Source: Platanthera guangdongensis
Taxonomy: Eukaryota > Streptophyta > Magnoliopsida > Asparagales > Orchidaceae
DNA length: 64,000 bases
Assembly: GCA_039583875.1 (NCBI GenBank)
Contig: CM077150.1
Coordinates: forward strand, 189,352,375 to 189,416,374
Direction: 5' to 3'
Shown: piece after piece, positions 23,699-33,337 of the stretch
Position numbering within the stretch: the stretch's first letter is position 1
How the letters are laid out: each line of letters opens with the position of its first letter
Program-made: the position numbers and the translations under genes
The notes under the pieces: generated by a model
Database searches by the model: none
Told to the model about the DNA's origin: nothing
What the model saw: the letters and a program-made list of their open reading frames with translations, nothing else

Positions 23699-25027
23699 TT
23701 AAACAACAGCAGCAAGGGGGTGTAGGGTACATATCCGCACCCCTTTGCAAATAGCTATAGGAAGATCCAGGTCAGCAGGTCCCTCGGCATCCGGAGCATC
23801 CGTGGCAGAGAAAGCTGGCCCGGGAGTAGAGAGCGGCATCGGTGGAGATGAGGGAGACGGTGGCGGAGATGAGGGAGACGGTGGCGGAGAAGGGAGAGAG
23901 GGAGGTGGAGGGAGAGGAGTTGGTGGCGACGGTGTAGGGGTGGAGATCGTAGTAGGAGACGAGGGAACGACAGGAGAATCAGAAGCTGTGAGAAGAGGAG
24001 AGGAGTCATCCGAGAAGTAGGAGGTATTCTCGAAGAAGGTGACGTCAGCAGAGACGAACTGCTTACGAAGGACGAGATCAAAGCAACAATAGCCTTTCTG
24101 AGTGGTGGAGTACCCCAGAAAGACACATTTGGTGGAGCGAGGGGAGAGCTTATCACTGGTGACAGAAGGGGCATGCACAAAGGCAGTGCATCCAAAGATT
24201 TGGAGAGGGAGAGGAAACGGCTCCTTGCCCGGATACAGAATGGAGAATGGGGTTTTTCCATGGAGAACCGTGGAGGGAATGCGATTGATAAGGTAGCAGG
24301 CAAGGAGAACAGCATAGCCCCAATAGGAGCGAGGAACATGCATCTGGGTCATCAAGGTGCGAGCGACATCGAGGAGGTGACGGTTTTTGCGTTTTGCCAC
24401 ACCATTCTGTTGTGAAGTATATACACAAGTAGTTTGATGTAGAATCCCATTTTGCATGCAGAATGTAGAAAAGTCATGACTGATATATTCTTTAGCATTA
24501 TCAGATCGAAAAACTTTGATAGAAACATTAAACTGAGTTTTGATCATGAGATAGAAGGACGTCCATACAGAGAATAATTCGGAGCGATCTTTTAACAGAT
24601 ACACCCACGTACAGCGAGAGAAATCATCAATGAATGTGACAAAATATGAACTACCGTGACCAATGGTAAGAGTAGGAGAAGGACCCCAAATATCAGAGTG
24701 GATGAGATCAAACGGACGGGTAGATCCACGAACGTGCTTTGGAGGGAAGGAGGAGCGGTGATGCTTGCCAAGCTGACAGGCCTCACAGTTGAGCGGAGGA
24801 CTTTGTGGAGGAAAGTGGGGTAGAAGTTGACGAAGAAGACGTGGAGGAGCATGACCAAGGCAGAGATGCCATTGGAGAATATCTGTGGATGTGGAGGAGA
24901 AGGTGGAGAAAGCAGAAATATTGTCCAGGAAGTGTAAGTCGCCACTCTCAGTCCCAGTAGCAATCGTCCGTTGGGAGTCTGGATCCTGAAAAGAGCAAGA
25001 AGTAGAAGTAAATGTGACGGAACACTA
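23699..25027 (-). pseudogene. T1 integrase with proline-rich hinge
   Basis: The GAG-pre-integrase zinc finger region (LCLGHAPPRLL ... CEACQLGKHH) is followed by the core with HSDIWGPSP and RSDNAKEYIS, and ends with the GxxF-type region FLGYSTTQKGYCC. In the third catalytic position GVAERKN is changed to GVAKRKN, so the DDE Glu is Lys and the enzyme is dead. The hinge before RT is long and nearly all Pro/Ser/Thr. TAG at 25025-25027 breaks the frame upstream. Confidence 0.82.
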
Positions 25028-25270
25028 TAATTGCTTGCAGAGAGAGGTAACAGATAATAATTTGCACGGGAACTTGGGCACGTAGAGAGTATCCGCCAAG
25101 TGAAGAGACGAAGTGACATGAACTATCCCCGTCCCATGGACTGATGATGAAGAGCCGTCAGCGAGAATAACCGGGGGCAACTGATCATGTGTTTCTAGGA
25201 GAGAAAAACACTAGAGAGTGTCGGTCATATGATTTGTAGCACCAGTGTCGATCAGCCATTTTCCTTGAGT
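25028..25270 (-). pseudogene. T1 protease remnant
   Basis: KWLIDTGATNHMT is the copia protease active-site motif with DTG intact. A TAG at 25211-25213 follows within a few residues. No gag sequence or zinc knuckle is upstream. Confidence 0.72.
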
Positions 25271-25931
25271 AACAACGTGGGCACTACCAGAAGACGTGAC
25301 CACCGAGGTGAACGGCTTTGAGGAGGATATGAACGCCATAAAGGGAGGAATAAAAAAACTCCAGCGGTCATAGTGACAGCACACCAGCGACAAGAAGGGC
25401 CACGTCCAAGGTGCAGAGCAAGTCAAAGGGTAAGAAAAGGGAAGCACAAGCCGCGCGACTTAACAGGAGGTCGCGGCGACTAACAAGCAGGAGCGGCTAA
25501 GGGAAAAAAAGGCAGAGAGGCCGCCGAAACAAGAAAGAACCCGCGCGAATAGAGAGAAAGTGCAGCGGTTAGGAGAAAGAGATCTGCAGCGGTCACGATG
25601 ATATATACCAGCGGCCAGAAAAACCACGACCAAGCCGCAGAAGCAAGTAGAGGGAAAGAAGTCGAGCGGCTAGAAATCAGCCCGCGCGAACAGAAGAACG
25701 AGACACCACATGAACAGAGAAAAGTCCGCTGGGAGGCAAACAGGTCGCAACAACAAGAAGGAGAAACAAGGAGGTCCCGCACACGACAAGGAGAGAAGAG
25801 GCCGCGCGAACAGGGCGCAAGCAGGCGGAAGAAACAAGCCACAAGGACAGGCCGCGAGAAGAAAAAGCAAGCCGCGCGGACAGGTCGCGAGGTTAGAGAG
25901 GGTGCACAGAATCAGGAGGAGAAAATCGAGT
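25271..25931 (-). other. GC-rich T1 leader in place of gag
   Basis: Between the primer-binding site and the protease there are about 660 bp in which a gag should lie. The sequence is GC-rich, with repeated CGCGCG cores and GCAGCGGTY-like words. No capsid-like or CCHC sequence is readable. A charged plus-strand ORF here has no family resemblance. Confidence 0.6.
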
Positions 25932-25943
25932 CCTCTGATACCA
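25932..25943 (-). promoter_or_regulatory. T1 primer-binding site (initiator tRNA-Met)
   Basis: TGGTATCAGAGG on the minus strand, immediately after the LTR end TTTAACA. Confidence 0.9.
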
Positions 25944-26298
25944 TGTTAAAGTAGCGAACAAATGACAAAAGAACAAGCCGAATTTTGAATAATTCAAAGT
26001 TTTATTATCCAAAAAGATGTCTATTACAAAGGTATGCCCTCCCTTATATAGAATGGAGGAGAGATGAGAGAATACAAATAAAAGATGTGAGACTAAAAAT
26101 TTACAGGACTAAACAGACTATACAGAACAAACCGCACAAGCCGCCCGGTCTCCAAGCCGGCTGAGACAAACCGCCAGACCGCCCGGCTACCAAACAGCAA
26201 CAGCACAGCAACCAACCTACTGAAGGGAAACCGCTAGACTGTGTGGTCTCCAACCCGCCAAGACAGACCGCCAGACCGTCCGGTCACCAACTTCAACA
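25944..26298 (-). repeat. T1 right (5') LTR
   Basis: 355 bp, nearly identical to 21751-22107, followed by the target duplication TACTT. Confidence 0.87.
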
Positions 26299-26409
26299 TA
26301 CTTGAATAAAGTAAAACAATGCGCCATTTAACTCTTAACGAGTAGGCAAAAATAAATGCGCATACATAAAAAATGAGAAAAACTAAGTTATCTAAAAATT
26401 AAAACAACT

Positions 26410-26556
26410 ACATTTCTACCGCTAGAATGCGCTAGAAATGCATAAAAAGCTAAAATAAAAATTAAACGAGCGAAAAGTTTTGCAAATAAACGCAAAATGG
26501 AAGTGCTCGAAAAATTAAAATGAATACATTTCTACCACTAGAATGCGGTAGAAATG
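26410..26556. repeat. Pair of 12-bp-arm hairpins in the LARD left LTR
   Basis: CATTTCTACCGC and GCGCTAGAAATG around a TAGAAT loop, repeated about 115 bp later with slightly different arms. The right LTR has the same pair at 31800-31945. Confidence 0.7.
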
Positions 26557-27139
26557 ATTAAAATGAAGACAGAAAAATAAAAGGAGCAAAAGTTTAAACG
26601 AAAAATCGAAGTGCATGAAAAATTAAAATGACTATATTATCATTCCTATAACTCCGTAAAAGTTGTTAAAAAGTGGAAATAAAGCGAAAAGAACTAAAAA
26701 GTTTTTACCACATAAAAAGAAAAATCTAAGTTTAAAGAAAATGAAAACACTTTAAAATCATTTTTACGGATCTATAAGAATGAAATAAAAGCTATCAAAA
26801 CCTAAGTTTAACCAAAACAAAGTAAAAATAACTAAACATAAAAACATGAAAACTATACTCATACACTCACACACCCATTCAAAAAGAACAAAAACTAAGT
26901 TAAAACAAAAATAAGAATAAGATTGCATAAGAGAGGAGTTGCGTAGATCCATTCCAAAGCCATAATTAGAGATGAAAACACATTTTATTTAATAAGATGA
27001 CGAGTTACAAAGACACCAAAAATAATAGCTAAAGAGAGGGGGAGAAATATCCCTTACATAGACTTTGGAAGCATCCAAACAGCACCTCCCCTATACAAAT
27101 GGATCCAAAAGGGGAACATAAACTCTTACAGTAAGTTGG

Positions 27140-27147
27140 TATTTATA
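27140..27147 (-). promoter_or_regulatory. TATA box of the LARD left LTR
   Basis: CTCTATAAATACC on the minus strand, a canonical plant TATA box. The same sequence lies at 32533-32540 in the right LTR. The palindrome cluster begins only about 20 bp upstream. Confidence 0.6.
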
Positions 27148-27164
27148 GAGAAAAAAATCAAAGT

Positions 27165-27800
27165 ACACGCCCTCCGACACGGGCGTGTCGGAGGGCGTGT
27201 CACTACAGTTTGCGATGGCGGCCGGCGATTTGACGGCAAAGTTGACTTCGGGCTGGACACGTGTCGGTCACGCAGCGGTCACGCCCCAGGTCACGGGCGT
27301 GATGCTGGGCGTATCAAGAAGGTGGATCTGGGCGCAGGTCGCTGAGCTGTCACCGGGTCTTGTCGAGTTGAAAAATCGTCGAGCGGTAAGATCGAGTTCG
27401 ACGATCGTCGAGCGGAAGAACGTCAAGCAGGAAAAATCATCGAGCAGGACAAATCGTCGAGCAAATAAATCGTCAAGTGGGAAGATGGGTTCGACGATCG
27501 TCGAGCGGGAAGATCGTCGAGCGTGGGTCTTTGTCAGCTAGGTGGAGGAGTCACGCCCTTAGTCACAGGCGTGACGCTGGGCGTGTCGGGTTGGTCGACG
27601 ATCGTCGAGCTGAAAATGTCGAGCAGAATTTTCGTCGAGCTTGTTGAAGTAGTCACGGGCTTGGGTCACGCCCCGTGTCGGATTGACACAGGCGTGTGGC
27701 CGAGTGTGTAGAAGATCGTCGAGAGGAATTCGTCGAGCACGTCTTTGATCGTCGATCGGAAATGACACGAGCGTGTCAGTTTTGCGGACACGGGCGTGTC
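27165..27800. repeat. Palindrome cluster in the LARD left LTR
   Basis: GACACGGGCGTGTC-type and ATCGTCGAGC-type motifs alternate over about 640 bp, flanked by GGTCACGC words. The right-LTR counterpart is 32556-33163. Confidence 0.82.
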
Positions 27801-27974
27801 AGGTCAATTTTTGGGCAGTTTTTCTGAAATTTTAGAAAATCAAAATAAGTTAAGTTAGAATCAAATTTAACAAAATATGAACAATTTATTAAATGAAATT
27901 GGCTGAAAGCAAAGAAAATAAACAAAAATGACTTAATTAATGTACATAAAAATAGGTATATTTACAATTCATCA

Positions 27975-30472
27975 AATACCCCCATACTTAAGCTTTTGCT
28001 ATTCCAGAGCAAAAGTTGGAGATGAACTTATAAGGAATTAAATAAATCCTAAGTTTAGCTACCGCTTGAATTAATTAAAAGTAAGATCAAAATAAATATC
28101 CGGGGTCTAAGAATTAAATCCTAAATTATGAAATTATTATAAATAGAGGAAGAGTTTCAAAAAGACTTCTAGAAAAAAATAAAATAGAAAGCAAAAATTT
28201 ATTTTTTTTAGTTTAACAAAGATGGATTGGAATTATACAAAAAACTTTAGCTTAAAGAAGTTAAAGGAAATAATGCAATTTAAAAGTTATGCTCTCAAAA
28301 AATTTTAAATTAATTCTAGAATTATTGAAATAGGATAAGTGGTTTGGTGGTTTATGAAGAAGTCTTGGATATTGAGGTGAGGAAATTTTTTCTCGAACCT
28401 CCAATTTTTTCTTTTGAATAATTAGGAAAATGAAATCTTATTTTCCTAACATATAATATTTTTTCTTTCTTCATAAATAAAATAACCCAATTTATATGTG
28501 TAGGAGTAATGAATTTTATCCTCTTACTCCATAACATATAATCTTTTTAAATATTGGGTGCCTATGTTTACGGAATGAAATCTTATTCCCATTGACATAA
28601 GATCTTTTAATGGGTGAAATAGGGGTAATCATGTCAGGTAAGACATGAAAAAAAAGGAAGTGAGTTTATTTTTTTCAAAAAGAAAACTAGATTTTAATAA
28701 AAATGTTTTGAGAGCAACCTTTTTTAAAATGAACGTTCCGATGTTTCTAAAAGCATGAAGTAGAAATAATTGAAATCCATGGATGTTATTTTCTAACATA
28801 AAAAACGAGCTTCTATTTATAAAAATTAGAAGTGGTGGTGAAAAACAAGTTCTCTATTATAAGGAAAAGACATAAAAAATTCTTTAAAACTTAACCCCAA
28901 ACACTTAAATCTATCAAACTTTAATTAATAAATGAATAGTAAGTAAAAAATAATTAAAATTCGCTTATAAATTAACTCGAAACTAGATTTTTGGAAAGCA
29001 AAAAGGGTTAAGAAATGGTATATTCGATTTTATTTGTTACATAATTAAACAAAATATATTTTTTTGATTTTTTAGTGTTTTTTATCATTTTTTTGTGTTT
29101 TAATTAATATCGTTTTTAGGATTTTTTGAGTTATTTTCTTTTTTTTTGGTTTTTCTAAAATTTTGTTTTTTTGATTTTTTAGTTTTTTTGATAAGTTATT
29201 TACAAGAAGAGGAGAGAAAGAAGTGTTATTTACAAAGAAGATAGGGGGAAAAGAGAATAAATTTTTTTTTGTTTTTATTTTTAAATAATGTACAAAGTAA
29301 AAACTCGAAGGCGGTCCACGAACAGACTCTTATTTGAGTGGTTGGTTCGATGAGTCAAACGCCGTGGGGAGGCAAACTGCGAGTTTTTATAAATAAGAAG
29401 AAGGGAGATAGATTTTTACAAAAACTATTTTCAATGAAAAAGATAAATTTTTTGACTTTTTTGTTGTTTTATAAGTTTTTTTTGTTTTTGTGATGGTTTT
29501 TTTTTGTTTTATGATTTTTTTTATTATAAATAAAATAAGGAAAATTTTTTTTAGATTTTAATTTTTACAATTTTTTTTGTATTTTTGATGACTACAGAAT
29601 AAAAAAAAATGCAGAATAGGAAAACACCATCATACTTAAGCCCAACATTGTCCCCAATGTTGCAGTCGAAGTATGCGGAATGATTAATATATAAAATATA
29701 ATATGTGCAAAAATAAAAAGAGAGGGTAGGAGCTTCCCTAAGACGAGTTCAGGGAGGCCCGAGTTGAAACCCTGCATTATTGTGAGAAGACGTAGGAAAA
29801 ATATAACTGAGATAAAAAATAAAAGGAAAAAAATATTAACTCGGCGAAAAGTGTGCAGGCGGTAGGGGGCATGTGCGTGGGGGAGTCGAAGGTAGATAAG
29901 GCCTTAGCTACGTGAGTGTGATGGAAATACGCACCCCTAGCGCACACAAGAATGGAAGCGCGACGAAGTGAAACAAAACAAAATAAAATAAGTTAAAATA
30001 AAATAAATTAGACAAAATATATACACTTTTATTTTTGTGTTTTTCTGTACGTTTTTTATTTTTTAGTTGTTTTTTAGGTAAGTTTTTTTAGTTTTTATGG
30101 TTTTGAGGGTTTTTTAGTTTTTAAGTTTTTTTTTTGTTGTTTTTTTCATAAAAATAATGAATTTTTTTAAAGTTTTTTCATTTTTTTAGATTTTTTTTTT
30201 GGTTTTATAGGTTTTTCAATTTTTTTGTTTTATGAGTTTTTTAATATTTTTGTTTTATAGGTTTTTTTAAAAAAATCTTTAGTTTTATAATTTTGTAAGT
30301 TTTTTTTAATGTTTTTTTTATAGTTTTTTTTTATTATTATTAGTATTATTATTATTATATTATATTGGCCAATTTTATATAGATATATATATATATATAG
30401 GTAAAATTAATAGATTTCCAGTGTTCAAAATAACGACTCGAAAATCCCCGGCAACGGCGCCAAAAACTTAGT
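27975..30472 (-). other. LARD internal region, non-coding
   Basis: 2.5 kb, strongly AT-rich, with long T-tracts around 28990-30360 and TTA/ATT runs. No ORF over about 60 residues and no gag or pol motif. On the minus strand GTATGGGGGTATT (27975-27987) is the likely polypurine tract before the 3' LTR. A second CATACTTAAGC word occurs at 29630-29640, beside an AACATTG-tccc-CAATGTT inverted repeat at 29643-29660. Confidence 0.7.
30445..30462 (-). promoter_or_regulatory. LARD primer-binding site (tRNA-Asp)
   Basis: TGGCGCCGTTGCCGGGGA on the minus strand, complementary to the plant tRNA-Asp 3' end over 18 nt, ten bases inside the right LTR. Confidence 0.9.
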
Positions 30473-33337
30473 TGATGTTAAAACTTCAAAAATATTTACG
30501 GTCACGCAGAGACCCGGCGGTTTTATTTAAGTAAACCGTAAGTGGTTTTTTATTTAGAAAACGGGGCGCACGTATTTATTTATTTTGGATATAAAAAAGT
30601 TGTGATCGAGTTTTAACGAAAGGAGGCAAGTGCACCTATCGTGAGTAGTACAGGATATTCCGGGTGGAATATCGAGGTCGTATTGTTCTCGGGGTCGATT
30701 CGATTATTTCTACTCTTCCCTGGAGGGGACTATTATTTTACTGATAATTATCTTGTCGGGATATTTATATATAATAAAAAGGCAGAAAATGACAGAAAGA
30801 AAATGAAAGCATAAAAGGAAAGCATAAAAGTGGAGCCGATGAAGAGCTTAGCGCAACTGCATCGAATCGCATCGAACTAAAATAAACTTTTAATAAAAAG
30901 AGATCCTAAGTTTCAAATTAATTAAGGCGGAGACTTGGCCGTGGAGGTTCCACTAGAATGAGCTCACTTATCTCTAGGACTATTGCTCATCTGAACGCTA
31001 AGACAATTCGACCGAACGTTAGTCCGACGAAGGATTCTGCTTAACGCCCGCATTACGCTAATCACCCCGCTATTGGGTGGGGAACCCAATCCGGTAGAGT
31101 TGGCGCGCCTCCTCTCTCGAGGGTTAGTGCGGAACTCTCTTTGCCAAGGGGTAATCTGTCCATACGTACGACCTCTCGGCTAGCATATGGAAAACGGAAA
31201 TAGGGCCCACACATCGATATGTGGTCCTACGCGTCGTTAATCCTGGGCAAACCATAAGTACTTTTAATTAAATAGAAAAATAATAACTTTAATTATTTAA
31301 AGGAATTTTTTCTGTCCCAATGCTCTTCGATACCGAGGGCTAAAAACGGTTAGCCACTCATCGGAATGGGGACGACTTGCGAGCAAAGCAGCAAATAAAG
31401 CGATAAAGAAAGCTGAAAAGTGAAAGCAGTAAAATAAATCAGTAAATTGCAAGTTCTACTCAAACGAGTAGAACTGAAATGAAAGCAGTAAAGTGCGAGT
31501 TCCAGCGCAAATGCGTGGGCGGGAGAAATGAAAGCGAGTGCTACTCAAATCAGTAGGACAAAATAAATGCAACGCACGCACACACTCAACATAAAGTAAA
31601 ACTCACGCACACACACTCTCGACATGAAATTAAATACGCACACACACAAATCCTACTCAAATGAGAAGGAGAAAATCAATGCGGGTCCTACTCAAATGAG
31701 TAGGAATAAATAAATGCACCCACTCTACAAAAGTAAAACACACTCCACACTGCAGAAGAGTAAAACACACACACTCTACTTGAATAAAGTAAAACAACTA
31801 CATTTCTACCACTAGAATGCGATAGAAATGCATAAAAAGCTAAAAAAAAGTAAATGAGCGAAAAGTTTTGCAAATAAACGCAAAATGGAAGTGCTCGAAA
31901 AATTAAAATGAATACATTTGTACCGCTAGAATGCGGTAAAAATGATTAAAATGAAGATAGAAAAATAAAAGGAGCAAAAGTTTAAACGAAAAAACGAAGT
32001 GCATGAAAAATTAAAACGACTATATTATCATTCATATAACTCCGTAAAAGTTGTTAAAAAGTGAAAATAAAGCAAAAAGAACTAAAAAGGTTTTACCACA
32101 TAAAAAGAAAAATCTAAGTTAAAAAAAATGAAAACACTTCGAAATCGTTTTTACGGATCTATAGGAATGAAATAAAAGCTATCAAAATCTAAGTTTAACC
32201 AAAACAAAGTAAAAATAACTAAACACTAAAACATGAAAACTATACTCATACACTCACACACCCATTCTAAAAGAATAAAAACTAATTAAGTTAAAACAAA
32301 AATAAGAATAAGATTGCATAAGAGAGGAGTTGCGTAGATCCATTCCAAAGCCATAATAAGAGATGAAAAACACATTTTATTTAATAAGATGACGAGTTAC
32401 AAAGACACCAAAAATAAAAGCTAAAGAGAGGGGGAGAAATATCCCTTACATAGACTTTGGAAGCATCCAAACAACACCTTCCATATACAAAATAGATCCA
32501 AAAGGGGAACAGAAACTCTTAAAGCAAGCTGATATTTATAGAGAAAAAATCAAAGTACACGCCCTCCGACACGGGCGTGTCGGCGGGCCTGTCACTACAG
32601 TTTGCGATGGCGGCCGACGATTTGATGTCAAAGTTGACTTCGGGCTGGACACGTGTCGGTCACGCAGCGGTCACACCCCAGGTCACGGGCGTGACACTAG
32701 GCGTGTCAAGAAGGTGGATATGGGCGCGGGTCGCTGAGCTGTCACCGGGTCTTATCGAGTTGAAAAATCGTCGAGCGGGAAGATCGTCAAGCAGGAAAAA
32801 TCGTCGAGCAGGATAAATCGTCGAGCAGACAAATCGTCGAGTGGGAAGATGGGTTCGATGATCGTCGAGCGGGAAGATCGTCGAGCGCGGGTCTTTGTCA
32901 GCCAGGTGGAGGAGTCATGCCCTTATTCACGGGCGTGACGCTGGGCGTGTCAGGTTGGTCGACGATTGTCGAGCTGAAAACGTCGAGCAGAATTTCGTCG
33001 AGCTTGCTGAAGTGGTCACGGGCTTGGGTCATGCCCCGTGTCAGATTGACACGGCCGTGTTGCCGGGCGTGTCGACGATCGTCGAGCGGAATTCATCGAG
33101 CGTGTCTTTGATCATCGATCGAAAATGACACAGGCGTGTCGGTTTTGCTGACACGGGCGTGTCGGGTCAATTTTTGGGCAGTTTTTCTGAAATTTTAGAA
33201 AATCAAAATAAGTTAAGTTAGAATCAAATTTAACAAAATATGAACAATTTATTAAAGGAATTTGGCTGAAAACAAAGAAAATAAACAAAAATGACTTAAT
33301 TAATGTACATAAAAATAGGTATATTTATAATTCATCA
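30473..33337 (-). repeat. LARD right (5') LTR
   Basis: 2,865 bp uninterrupted. Plus-strand ends TGATG and TTCATCA. Same hairpins, TATA box and palindrome cluster as the left LTR. Followed by the GGTAT duplication. Confidence 0.83.
32556..33163. repeat. Palindrome cluster in the LARD right LTR
   Basis: Counterpart of 27165-27800, with unit-level differences: several TCGTCGAGC repeats are gained or lost between the two LTRs, so the array keeps changing after insertion. Confidence 0.8.

Larger units (their letters stand above)
21751..26298 (-). mobile_element. Short-LTR Ty1/copia element T1, nested in the LARD LTR
   Basis: LTRs of 357 bp (21751-22107) and 355 bp (25944-26298) with TGTTAAAG starts and TTCAACA ends. 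Exact 5-bp target duplication TACTT (21746-21750 and 26299-26303). Primer-binding site TGGTATCAGAGG directly at the right LTR, and a polypurine tract GCTTGAGGGGGAG at the left LTR (minus strand). The coding order PR-INT-RT-RNase H is copia. No gag domain is visible and pol is broken, so it is not autonomous. Confidence 0.88.
20426..27974 (-). repeat. LARD left (3') LTR, interrupted by T1
   Basis: Same sequence as 30473-33337 once T1 (21751-26298) and its duplicated TACTT are removed. Differences between the two LTRs are scattered substitutions and small indels, so the insertion is not very recent. It contains the hairpin arrays at 21419-21682 and 26410-26556 and the palindrome cluster at 27165-27800. 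Confidence 0.8.
20426..33337 (-). mobile_element. LARD-like non-autonomous LTR element with tRNA-Asp primer site (carries nested T1)
   Basis: Two LTRs of about 2.9 kb (20426-27974 with an insertion; 30473-33337) flank a 2.5-kb internal region. The 5-bp target duplication GGTAT is exact (20421-20425 and 33338-33342). On the minus strand the LTR starts TGATGAATTG and ends in CATCA. The primer-binding site next to the right LTR matches the tRNA-Asp 3' end, as in Tat/Athila/Ogre-like gypsy elements. No gag or pol is present, so it would depend on another element's proteins. Confidence 0.82.

Noticed and set aside
23745..24020. Gly/Glu-rich plus-strand ORF of 91 residues
   Set aside because: Antisense of the Pro/Ser-rich hinge of T1.
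24592..25119. 175-residue minus-strand ORF
   Set aside because: Shadow frame of the T1 integrase; the true frame contains CEACQLGKHH and HSDIWGPSP.
25598..25954. Highly charged plus-strand ORF of 118 residues
   Set aside because: Antisense to the T1 leader, low complexity, no family.
28990..30360. Possible hidden gene in the T-rich stretch of the LARD interior
   Set aside because: No frame longer than about 60 residues on either strand, and homopolymer-rich composition.
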